Source of the DNA: Rickettsiales bacterium UBA1997 | GTDB taxonomy: Bacteria; Pseudomonadota; Alphaproteobacteria; Rickettsiales; UBA1997 | Reading direction: 5' to 3' | Length of the DNA stretch: 12,296 nucleotides | Assembly (NCBI GenBank): GCA_002335845.1 | Contig: DDCV01000058.1 | Coordinates: 1 to 12,296, forward strand | Shown: piece after piece, positions 1 to 6,676 of the stretch | Layout of the letters: each line of letters begins with the position of its first letter | How positions within the stretch are numbered: the stretch's first letter is position 1 | Notes under the pieces: model-generated | What the model was told of the DNA's origin: nothing | The model's database searches: none | Seen by the model: the letters and a program-made list of their open reading frames with translations, nothing else | Made by a program: the position numbers and the translations under genes

Positions 1-741
1 GATGCCGGATCCGTTATATTCCTTACCGTCAATTAGCAAGCTAACTTTGATATTTTTATTATTATTGTTATTATTTCTACTTTTTATGGCCTCAGAGCTT
101 GGCTGAGTAATATCGACATAAATTGGACTAAGCTTGGTTATTGTTGCTAGAGGAGTGTCTTGATTTTCGGTAACCAATGCACCAACAGTAAAATTTGTTC
201 TACTAATCACTCCTGAAATTGGGGCTAGAACACTGGTCCTATTAATTTGTAGCCTGGCTGTCACAAGATTTGCTTTTGCAAGAGCTACTTCTGATAATAC
301 TTCCTCATATTCTTGCTTGCTAATCCCTTCTATATTAAGTAATTTACTAAATCTATCAGCCTTTGCTTTTGCTGCATTAAGATTGGCTTCAGCCTGTTTA
401 ATATCTGCTTTTTGCACAGAGGATTCAATTTGATAAAGCTGTTTTCCAGATCTCACAAAGCTGCCTTCACGAAATGTTATTCTTTTAATTAGACCTGATA
501 TCTCTGGGCGAACCTCTGATGATTCATAGGCATTTACTCTGGCGGGCAGTTCTTTGGTGATGATTATATTCTTTTTGGCAGCAAATATAGTGTTAACTTC
601 TGGAATCATATTCTCAAAAGGCTTTTTATTAGAGTCTTGTTCAAAAGCTTGCTGATTTGATTTAAAGTAGAGAAAAACTGCTATCAATAACGCAATAGCT
701 GCGATTATTAGAGCGAGAATTTTTTTTTGATTTCTTGGCAT
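1..741 (-). CDS. AcrA-like RND efflux periplasmic adaptor (HlyD/MFP family), 3' end missing
   Basis: This is the N-terminal 247 residues of a periplasmic adaptor that links an inner-membrane RND pump to an outer-membrane channel. ATG is at 739-741 and the frame stays open to the window edge. Residues 8-26 form one hydrophobic helix with no lipobox cysteine, so it is probably anchored by an uncleaved helix and not lipidated as AcrA is. The first lipoyl half-motif (EVRPEISGLI, about 76-85), the coiled-coil hairpin (about 109-171, turn near GISKQEY), the second lipoyl half (LAPISGVI, 172-179) and the start of the beta barrel (LSPIYVDIT, 204-212) follow in AcrA order. Compared with AcrA as I remember it, each hairpin arm is seven residues shorter. 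A run of six asparagines lies at 223-228. The pump gene would be expected beyond position 1. Family is confident; substrate is unknown. Confidence 0.9.
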   Translation of the reverse strand, partial: MPRNQKKILALIIAAIALLIAVFLYFKSNQQAFEQDSNKKPFENMIPEVNTIFAAKKNIIITKELPARVNAYESSEVRPEISGLIKRITFREGSFVRSGKQLYQIESSVQKADIKQAEANLNAAKAKADRFSKLLNIEGISKQEYEEVLSEVALAKANLVTARLQINRTSVLAPISGVISRTNFTVGALVTENQDTPLATITKLSPIYVDITQPSSEAIKSRNNNNNNKNIKVSLLIDGKEYNGSGI

Positions 742-800
742 GAATTTAAGATAATATTGATTTGCTTTGATTAAGGAAAGACAGTATAGAATTAAGAATC

Positions 801-809
801 ATTATAACA
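801..809 (-). promoter_or_regulatory. Extended -10 promoter candidate for the efflux adaptor
   Basis: The minus strand reads TGTTATAAT, a perfect extended -10 (TGnTATAAT), a few bases after the gatA stop codon. The predicted start of transcription is near 794, giving a leader of about 50 bases. No good -35 is visible, which extended -10 promoters can tolerate. It suggests the adaptor can be expressed separately from gatA. Sequence match only. Confidence 0.45.
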
Positions 810-813
810 GCGT

Positions 814-2274
814 CTAGTTCCTTTTTATTTCTTCCTCAAGCGCTTTTGCAATATTAAACATATTTTCTTCATCAAATCTATTGGTCATTAATTGCATACC
901 GATTGGCAAATTATTGTTATCAAAGCCGCAAGGTACCGAAATTGCTGGTAGTCCAGCAAGATTTGCGGGAATAGTAAATGCATCATTGAGATAAGTGCCC
1001 ACAGGATTATCTCCTTCTTTTATATTGATTGGAAAAGCGGTATTTGGAGTAGTTGGAGTAAGTATGGCATCAACCTTGGCAAAAGCTTCTTTAAAATCTT
1101 GAGCGATTAATCTTCTATATTTTAGAGCCTTTTTATAATAAGCATCATAAAACTCTGCTGACAAAACATAGGTTCCGGTAAATATACGGCGCTTCACCTC
1201 TTTACCAAATCCTAAAGAGCGACTTTTTTTATAAAGATCCTCAAGTGAGATATTTTTTTCATCACATCTAAAGCCATAACGAATTCCATCATAACGAGCA
1301 AGATTTGATGAGCATTCAGCTGAAGCAATAATGTAGTAAACTTCAGGAGCATATTGCGTGTGAGGTAGTGATATTTCAACAATATAAGCACCTCTTTCTT
1401 GAAGAAGTTTGATTGATTTTTCTTTTACATTATTTATCTCAAAAGGCATATTGGGCAACTGATATTCCTTGGCTATACCAATTTTTTTGCCCTTGATATC
1501 AGAATTTAATAAACTGTTAAAGTCGGGAACATTCTTGTCGCAAGATGTAGAATCTTTTTTATCATAACCAGAAGCAACTTTTAGCAATAAAGCGGCATCG
1601 TAAACATTTTTAGCAAAAAATCCAGCTTGATCTAATGAGCTCGCAAAGGCAATCATACCATATCTTGAACAGCGGCCATAAGTTGGTTTTACTCCTACAG
1701 TATTAGTAAAAGATGCGGGTTGTCGCACTGATCCTCCTGTATCAGAGCCAGTTGCACCAGCGCATAGATTTGCAGCTACCGCCGCTGCCGATCCACCCGA
1801 AGAGCCACCCGGGACTAAATCTTCCTCAGAGTTTTTTCTTTTGTAAGGATTAATCACGGGGCCAAAATAGCTATTAGTATTTCCTGAGCCCATGGCAAAT
1901 TCATCCATGTTTAACTTTCCTATATTAACAGCCCCAGCTTGAAAAAGATTACTGGTAACTGTTGATTCATAAGGTGGAATAAAATTTTCTAGCATCTTAG
2001 AAGCCGCGGTAGTGCGGATATTTTTAGTGCAAAATAAATCTTTGATACCAAGAGGAATTCCCTCAAGTTCGCCAGCTTGATTATCAAGAATTTTTTGATC
2101 AGAAATTTTAGACATTTCGAGTGCTATATCAAAACATTCAGTAATATAGGCGTTTATTCTACGATTATTTTCAATGTTTTTAATATAATCTTGAGTTAAC
2201 TCAACGGCGCTAAAATCTTTGTTTTTAAGACCATTTACAGATTCTTGAATGGTTAATTTTGTTAATTCTGTCAT
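814..2274 (-). CDS. gatA: Asp-tRNA(Asn)/Glu-tRNA(Gln) amidotransferase subunit A
   Basis: GatA is the glutaminase subunit of GatCAB. It releases ammonia from glutamine so that misacylated Glu-tRNA(Gln) and/or Asp-tRNA(Asn) can be amidated. The 486 residues are the usual full length. The amidase-signature triad is intact: Lys78 (in GIPLGIKD), cis-Ser158 (GGSSGGS) and nucleophile Ser182 (GSDTGGSVRQP). The 24-residue spacing of the two serines matches the family. The ATG shares its A with the stop of the upstream thiol transporter gene (TAATG), and a GAGG lies six bases before the start, so translational coupling is likely. The partner genes gatC and gatB are not next to it, although the three are often together in other genomes. 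Confidence 0.97.
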   Translation of the reverse strand: MTELTKLTIQESVNGLKNKDFSAVELTQDYIKNIENNRRINAYITECFDIALEMSKISDQKILDNQAGELEGIPLGIKDLFCTKNIRTTAASKMLENFIPPYESTVTSNLFQAGAVNIGKLNMDEFAMGSGNTNSYFGPVINPYKRKNSEEDLVPGGSSGGSAAAVAANLCAGATGSDTGGSVRQPASFTNTVGVKPTYGRCSRYGMIAFASSLDQAGFFAKNVYDAALLLKVASGYDKKDSTSCDKNVPDFNSLLNSDIKGKKIGIAKEYQLPNMPFEINNVKEKSIKLLQERGAYIVEISLPHTQYAPEVYYIIASAECSSNLARYDGIRYGFRCDEKNISLEDLYKKSRSLGFGKEVKRRIFTGTYVLSAEFYDAYYKKALKYRRLIAQDFKEAFAKVDAILTPTTPNTAFPINIKEGDNPVGTYLNDAFTIPANLAGLPAISVPCGFDNNNLPIGMQLMTNRFDEENMFNIAKALEEEIKRN

Positions 2275-4088
2275 TAATTACCTCGAGCTTTTTGAATTGC
2301 TAGCAGCAACTCTTTTTTTGTTAATAATTCACTGGTTAAAATGCCATTCTTAGCATTGGGGCCATAGATTGCATTGAACGGGATAGCATAACGATTATTT
2401 TTTGCTAAATATTCCATTACCTTAGAGTTTGGTCTTGTGATATCAGCCTGCATAGCCATTATATCATCTTTTTGTAGCTCTTTTATTATTTCTGAGTTTT
2501 CTAAAACTCTAATTTTATTGATTTTGCAAGTTACGCACCAATCAGCCGTAACATCAATCACCACCACCTTACCTTGAGATATATAGCCTTTAATTTCATC
2601 TTCAACAAAATTCTGCCAAATCGAATTATATTGAGCAACTCTTATATCCTTATCTTTCTTTAGTAAGAACGGCACAGTAAAAAGACTAGTGATAAAGACT
2701 GTGATAAGAATGTATTTTATTTTATTAGACTTAATTCTTAGGCAGCCAACCATTGCTACAGTGATAAAGCTTACAAGATATGCCGGAAGATTACCAATTA
2801 TGCCAATTAAAACATAAACCAACCAAATGATAGTCGCCATTAAAAAGCCAGACATTACCTGCTTAAATACCTCCATCCATTTGCCAGGCTTTGGCAATAA
2901 ATAAACTAATTTTGGCGCAAATAATAGAATTATATAAGGCAGCGAGAAGCCAAGGCCAATGGCAAAAAACATTAAAATTATAACAATATAATCCTGCACT
3001 AAGGCAAATGATATTGCTGATCCTAAAAATGGGGCTGAACAAGGTGTTGCAAGAAGAACAGCTAATATTCCAGAAAGATAATTAGTGATAAAAATTTTCT
3101 TTTTTCGTTCATTTTTCGTGACTTTTTTATTGATTATATTGGTTAAATTTTGGCCAATATTTACTTCATAAATTCCCAAAAGATTGGCTGTAAAAAATAC
3201 TAAAATTATAATGAGGAAAATTAAGAAATAAGGGTTTTGAAATTGCAAGCCCCAGCCCAAGCTATTGCCAGTAGCTTTTATTATTATAGCCAATACAGCA
3301 AAAATCACAAAGCATGATAATATCCCCATGATTGTTGCAAAAAAGGCGTATCGTATCTTAGTAACCGTGGCAGTTGATTTTTTTATTATTGATAAAAGCT
3401 TGATAGATAAAACTGGCAAAACGCAAGGCATAATATTTAGAATTGCACCTCCAATTACCGCTATTACCATCATAAATAACAAGCCATGTTTTTGGGGTGA
3501 TTTAGATTTTGATGTTTTTATTATTTTTTCTCCAACCAGCTCTTTGGGATGAAATTTGTCAATCTTTGTTAAAGCCTCAATATCAATATCTTGACCAAGG
3601 TTGATGATAAATTCTTTACTAACGGGAATACAAATTTCTTTACATAAGCCGTAATTTACTGTGAAACTAATTTTTTGATTCTTCTGTGCCTGAGAAAAAT
3701 TAAGGTTGATAGGAATTATAACATTATTTTTATAAACAGAATATTTATATATAACATCGCCAAAATCTTCTTCAATCATTGTTGATTGTGGCCAAAAAAT
3801 CTGATGCTTCTGATAATTAGTGCTTTGTGAAAAATCAAATTTAGGCTCAATTCCTATATCGCCAGAGTCTTTTCCATATATTTTCCAACCACTTTTAAGT
3901 TTAAATTCAACACCAATTACTGGCTTTGTGTAATCTATTTTTTGTGTTAAGCTATTTTTATAATAGCTAGCAAGAACTCTTATTGAGGATGAGTTGTTAA
4001 TTTCTTTTTGCCAATTTGAAATCGCGGCATTAGAATAGTTGGTGAAGATAAAAAGTTGAAAAATGAACGCTAAGGCTATTTTTTTCAT
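2274..4088 (-). CDS. DsbD/ScsB-like thiol:disulfide interchange protein (three domains)
   Basis: This inner-membrane protein should pass electrons from cytoplasmic thioredoxin to periplasmic disulfide proteins. A signal peptide covers about residues 1-21 (cleavage near SNAA). The N-terminal periplasmic domain contains GWKIYGKDSGDIGIEP (67-82), which recalls ScsB-type proteins, and the pair C149/C153 (LCKEIC). The membrane domain (about 203-475) carries C222 (MPCVLP) and C350 (TPCSAP), the conserved pair of the DsbD/CcdA core. The C-terminal thioredoxin-like domain has CVTC at 518-521 and the cis-proline P570 (YAIPF). All three cysteine pairs are intact, so the relay looks functional. The gene leads a transcript with gatA. 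I cannot decide between DsbD and ScsB, so no symbol is given. Its periplasmic client is not in the window. Confidence 0.92.
   Translation of the reverse strand: MKKIALAFIFQLFIFTNYSNAAISNWQKEINNSSSIRVLASYYKNSLTQKIDYTKPVIGVEFKLKSGWKIYGKDSGDIGIEPKFDFSQSTNYQKHQIFWPQSTMIEEDFGDVIYKYSVYKNNVIIPINLNFSQAQKNQKISFTVNYGLCKEICIPVSKEFIINLGQDIDIEALTKIDKFHPKELVGEKIIKTSKSKSPQKHGLLFMMVIAVIGGAILNIMPCVLPVLSIKLLSIIKKSTATVTKIRYAFFATIMGILSCFVIFAVLAIIIKATGNSLGWGLQFQNPYFLIFLIIILVFFTANLLGIYEVNIGQNLTNIINKKVTKNERKKKIFITNYLSGILAVLLATPCSAPFLGSAISFALVQDYIVIILMFFAIGLGFSLPYIILLFAPKLVYLLPKPGKWMEVFKQVMSGFLMATIIWLVYVLIGIIGNLPAYLVSFITVAMVGCLRIKSNKIKYILITVFITSLFTVPFLLKKDKDIRVAQYNSIWQNFVEDEIKGYISQGKVVVIDVTADWCVTCKINKIRVLENSEIIKELQKDDIMAMQADITRPNSKVMEYLAKNNRYAIPFNAIYGPNAKNGILTSELLTKKELLLAIQKARGN
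2281..2284 (-). promoter_or_regulatory. Ribosome binding site of gatA inside the upstream gene
   Basis: GAGG on the minus strand lies six bases before the gatA ATG, inside the last codons of the DsbD-like gene. It is one of the few clear Shine-Dalgarno sequences in the window and supports the gatA start that overlaps the upstream stop by one base. Confidence 0.7.
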
Positions 4089-4152
4089 AATTCTTTTTTC
4101 TTAAAAATTAAATTGAAATAAAGAGGGTTAGTAATAATAAATTGTCTGTAGC

Positions 4153-4182
4153 TTGCAATTTTTAGCAAGTAAAAGATAAAAT
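4153..4182 (+). promoter_or_regulatory. Promoter candidate for the zinc-finger gene-purA-thiS transcript
   Basis: TTGCAA (4153-4158), an 18-base spacer and TAAAAT (4177-4182) fit a sigma-70 promoter moderately well, with transcription starting near 4189. TTGCAA is its own reverse complement, so the same hexamer could serve as -35 for the divergent dsbD-like gene (minus-strand TATTAC 16 bases away). CTTGC/GCAAG also flanks the spacer as a 5-base inverted repeat. Pattern match only. Confidence 0.35.
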
Positions 4183-4212
4183 CAATTAAAATCAATGATA
4201 GAAGAAAGCAGA

Positions 4213-4419
4213 ATGTCGGGATCAAATTATGAAATCTTACGCGTAAAGTCAAAAGAAGTATCTTGTTTTGGCAATGATAAGAAATCTTCTCACCCCTTGG
4301 TTTACCTGAATATGGGGCAGAAAGATTTTGTTATTTGTCCTTATTGCAGTAAGTTTTTTACGATTAAACAAAGTGTTGATAATGATTTGTTGCGCAATAT
4401 GGTAAATGATAGTAAATAA
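4213..4419 (+). CDS. CHCC zinc-finger protein, NDUFS6-like
   Basis: This small protein of the zf-CHCC family is the bacterial relative of mitochondrial complex I subunit NDUFS6. The four zinc ligands are visible as C-x8-H-x14-C-x2-C: in the 68-residue form they are C18, H27, C42 and C45, inside HPLVYLNMG and FVICPYCSKFF. An in-frame ATG at 4195 would add six residues. I prefer 4213 because GAAGAAAG lies just before it, relatives begin near this point, and the candidate promoter would leave the 4195 start almost without a leader. The gene lies 14 bases before purA and is probably co-transcribed with it. Family is confident; the cellular role is not shown by context, since no complex I genes are here. 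Confidence 0.88.
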   Translation: MSGSNYEILRVKSKEVSCFGNDKKSSHPLVYLNMGQKDFVICPYCSKFFTIKQSVDNDLLRNMVNDSK

Positions 4420-4433
4420 TATAATTTTGAATT

Positions 4434-5708
4434 ATGAATAACCAAAATACGGCAATTATTGGTTTGCAATGGGGCGATGAAGGTAAAGGCAAGATTGTTG
4501 ATTATCTAGCTGATAAATTTAATTCAGTGGTAAGATTTCAGGGTGGCAATAATGCGGGACACACCATCAAGGTTGACGACAAAACTTATAAATTAAGTTT
4601 GCTACCTTCTGGCGTGGTACAGGGTAAGTTTTCTGTGATTGGTAGCGGTGTGGTTGTTGATCCTGTAGCCCTTTTTAAAGAGATTGATAGCGTTAAGAAG
4701 CAGGGTGTTGATATAAATCCCAATAATTTTGCCATTGCTGACAATGTATGTCTGATATTGTCAGTTCATTTGGAGCTTGATAAATTGCTAGAAGAGCAAA
4801 AGGGTATTAATAAAATTGGCACAACATGTCGTGGTATTGGTCCAGCCTATGAAGATCAGGTTGGTCGCAGAGCAATACATTTATCGGATTTATCGGATGG
4901 GAAAATACTAAATAGTAGATTAGAAAATCTATTATTTTTTCATAATTTGCTACGAAAAAGTCTTGGAGCTAGCGAAGTTAAAGTTTCAGATTTATTAATC
5001 GAAATCAATTCCATAAAAGATCGCATCCTGCCTTTTGCTAGATCGCCTTATGAAATTTCTAATCAGCTATTAAATAATCAACCTATTATGTTTGAAGGTG
5101 CGCAAGGCGCTTTGCTGGATGTATCTTATGGAACCTTTCCTTTCGTGACTTCGTCAAACACTATGGCTGGTCAAGTTGCATTGGGATCTTGCTTGGGAGT
5201 TGCTGATTTGCATAAAACATTGGGAATATTAAAAGCATATACTACGCGAGTCGGGTCTGGTCCTTTCCCTACTGAGCTTGATGATGAAATTGGTGAATAT
5301 TTGGCAATAAAAGGTCAGGAAATAGGTACTGTAACTGGTAGGAATCGTCGTTGTGGCTGGTTTGATGCATGTTTATTGCGCTATACTATCAGACTTTCTA
5401 ATGTTAAGGAAGTGGCCTTAACAAAGCTTGATGTGATGGATGAGCTTAAAGTAATTAAGATTTGTGTTGGTTATAAAATAGATGGCAAGGATTATGATTA
5501 TTTACCATTGTCGCAACATCTATGGCAAAAAATTGAGCCAATTTATGAAGAGATGCCAGGATGGCAGGAAAGCACTTTTGGCATACAATCTTTAGATAAA
5601 TTGCCAGCTAATGCCTTGGCTTATATCAAAAAAATTGAAGAATTATGCGGCATTAAAGCTAGTATAATTTCCACAGGCCCCAAGAGAGAGCAAACAATCA
5701 TAAGCTAA
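4434..5708 (+). CDS. purA: Adenylosuccinate synthetase
   Basis: PurA joins aspartate to IMP using GTP, giving adenylosuccinate, the first step from IMP to AMP in the cytoplasm. The 424 residues match the usual length. Motifs in order: WGDEGKGK (13-20, with the catalytic Asp15), NAGHT (40-44, His43), GTTCRGIGPAYED (129-141), the QGALLDVSYGTFPFVTSSNT block, RVGSGPFPTEL, TGRNRRCGWFDA and TKLDVMD. Position 132 is Cys where I expect Gly (TTGRGIGP in relatives as I recall them), a single-base change next to IMP-contacting threonines. There is no strong ribosome site. It lies between a zinc-finger gene and thiS, with thiS starting at the next base after its stop. Confidence 0.98.
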   Translation: MNNQNTAIIGLQWGDEGKGKIVDYLADKFNSVVRFQGGNNAGHTIKVDDKTYKLSLLPSGVVQGKFSVIGSGVVVDPVALFKEIDSVKKQGVDINPNNFAIADNVCLILSVHLELDKLLEEQKGINKIGTTCRGIGPAYEDQVGRRAIHLSDLSDGKILNSRLENLLFFHNLLRKSLGASEVKVSDLLIEINSIKDRILPFARSPYEISNQLLNNQPIMFEGAQGALLDVSYGTFPFVTSSNTMAGQVALGSCLGVADLHKTLGILKAYTTRVGSGPFPTELDDEIGEYLAIKGQEIGTVTGRNRRCGWFDACLLRYTIRLSNVKEVALTKLDVMDELKVIKICVGYKIDGKDYDYLPLSQHLWQKIEPIYEEMPGWQESTFGIQSLDKLPANALAYIKKIEELCGIKASIISTGPKREQTIIS

Positions 5709-5918
5709 ATGTCAAAAATAAAAATAACTCTGAATGGCGAAGAAAAAGTCTTAGAAAATCAAGAAACGATTGCTGATTTGATTCAGCTATATGAGCTAGA
5801 TATAAAAAAAGTGGCCATAGAAAAAGATTTGCAAGTTATTAGTCCTGATAAATATAGGTTAACTCAGATAAATGATGGCTGCAATATAGAGATTATTCAT
5901 TTTATTGGTGGCGGCTAG
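5709..5918 (+). CDS. thiS: ThiS-like sulfur carrier protein
   Basis: This is a 69-residue ubiquitin-fold sulfur carrier. It starts with a beta-strand pattern (KIKITLNGEEKVL), has VAIEKDLQVISPDKY in the middle and ends in IEIIHFIGGG. The C-terminal Gly-Gly is the site where ThiF adenylates the tail before thiocarboxylate formation, and ThiG then uses the sulfur for the thiazole of thiamine. The ending and the VAIE-type core favour ThiS over MoaD. ATG follows the purA stop directly (TAAATG), so it is likely translated by coupling with purA. No thiG, thiF, thiO or thiE lies within the window, which makes this copy an orphan locally. A related sulfur carrier for another pathway remains possible. 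Confidence 0.88.
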   Translation: MSKIKITLNGEEKVLENQETIADLIQLYELDIKKVAIEKDLQVISPDKYRLTQINDGCNIEIIHFIGGG

Positions 5919-5957
5919 ATCTATTTTTTGCTTCTAAAGCTCAAATGAAAATGTTTA

Positions 5958-6410
5958 TTATCCTCTAATAATATTTACCTGGCTTTGTGTTTGATTTCCT
6001 GAGGTCGGTGATGGACTCTTGGTTGGGTCTTGATCTGATGATGATAATACGCCATCAATAGCATTATTGTAATTTAAATTAATCGATTTTATCGCCAAGT
6101 CAGTAGCTGCAAATGGTGCCATGATATTATCAAAGACAGCATTGTTTGTAAACCAAATCCCAGCTTCATATAAAGTGTTGGGAGTCTTTAATTTAGCAAA
6201 TTTTTTTCCAGTAGAATTTTTTGAGTCGCCATCAATACCGTCGATAGCTGTATTAACGCCGACAAAAACGCTGGCGCTAACAAACGCTAATGCAATGGCA
6301 GCACATCCTGCAGCTATACCCATAGAAGGCCTTACTAAAAAAGCCGCAATATTTGCCGGCAGCTGTGGTTTTTTACCAGATTCTAGTGCGAAGCTTTCTT
6401 TAATAGACAA
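5958..6410 (-). CDS. Unrecognised small membrane-anchored protein, TTG start
   Basis: I do not recognise this 150-residue protein. Residues about 30-55 (small residues, Ala/Val-rich) form one membrane helix, after an N-terminal stretch of about 29 residues that may be cytoplasmic. The rest includes NTAIDGIDGD (53-62) and NNAIDGVLSS (115-124), which look like a repeated AIDG motif, and ends in a Ser/Thr/Pro/Gln-rich tail. The start is TTG at 6408-6410, with AGAG four bases upstream and an extended -10 a further 20 bases up. The next in-frame ATG (residue 30) would remove the N-terminus before the helix. The opposite strand carries a shorter open frame (6121-6420), which I consider a shadow. 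The gene stands alone, convergent with thiS. Confidence 0.6.
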   Translation of the reverse strand: MSIKESFALESGKKPQLPANIAAFLVRPSMGIAAGCAAIALAFVSASVFVGVNTAIDGIDGDSKNSTGKKFAKLKTPNTLYEAGIWFTNNAVFDNIMAPFAATDLAIKSINLNYNNAIDGVLSSSDQDPTKSPSPTSGNQTQSQVNIIRG

Positions 6411-6434
6411 TTTTCTCTAAAAAAAATTAATAAA

Positions 6435-6443
6435 TTTATACCA
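6435..6443 (-). promoter_or_regulatory. Extended -10 promoter candidate for the unknown membrane protein gene
   Basis: The minus strand reads TGGTATAAA, an extended -10 with five of six bases of TATAAT. Transcription would start near 6428, about 18 bases before the TTG start, leaving room for the AGAG ribosome site. No good -35 is seen. The 18-base palindrome at 6469-6486 would lie near -41 to -58, a normal place for an activator site. Confidence 0.4.
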
Positions 6444-6468
6444 AAATTCATCTTGAATAATGCTTCAA

Positions 6469-6486
6469 TCTTCTTATGTAAGAAGA
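6469..6486. repeat. 18-base palindrome, possible regulator binding site
   Basis: TCTTCTTATGTAAGAAGA consists of two perfect 8-base arms around a TG centre. No T-run follows on either strand and the two-base centre makes a poor RNA hairpin, so a DNA site for a dimeric regulator is a better reading than a terminator. It lies upstream of the candidate promoter of the unknown gene at 5958-6410. No regulator is identified. Confidence 0.4.
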
Positions 6487-6676
6487 GTGGCTTTTATTGT
6501 ATCATAAAATTAGACGCAAAACAAGAAAAATATATGGTATATATAAATTTTATCTTTAGCTAAGCTTTATGTTACATTGTTGGTATAAAAGTTTATAAAT
6601 AAAATGCCTAAGATTTATTAAAATCTACTTCTTCTTAAGGATTGGTTATTGGGTGATTGCGATATATTACAAATCA

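Larger units (their letters stand above)
6435..6589. repeat. 10-base inverted repeat flanking an AT-rich gap
   Basis: TTTATACCAA (6435-6444) and TTGGTATAAA (6580-6589) are perfect inverted copies 135 bases apart. Each outward reading contains TGGTATAAA, an extended -10-like sequence, so this can be two divergent promoters and not a mobile element end. The right copy would transcribe 6596 onward on the plus strand, where only a five-codon frame and weak hairpins are seen. The interior holds the 18-base palindrome. In DNA this AT-rich, chance is possible. Confidence 0.3.

Noticed and set aside
3265..3552. Plus-strand open frame inside the DsbD-like gene
   Set aside because: It is antisense to the membrane domain; its hydrophobic content is a reflection of the real gene's codons.
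5919..5957. Bidirectional terminator between thiS and the unknown gene
   Set aside because: Only a 4-base stem (GCTT/AAGC) with a 3-base loop is present, too weak to call, although short T/A runs lie nearby.
6121..6420. Plus-strand open frame of 99 codons over the unknown minus-strand gene
   Set aside because: It is shorter, ends next to the other gene's start and has no promoter or ribosome site. The minus-strand frame has a membrane helix, an upstream AGAG and an extended -10.
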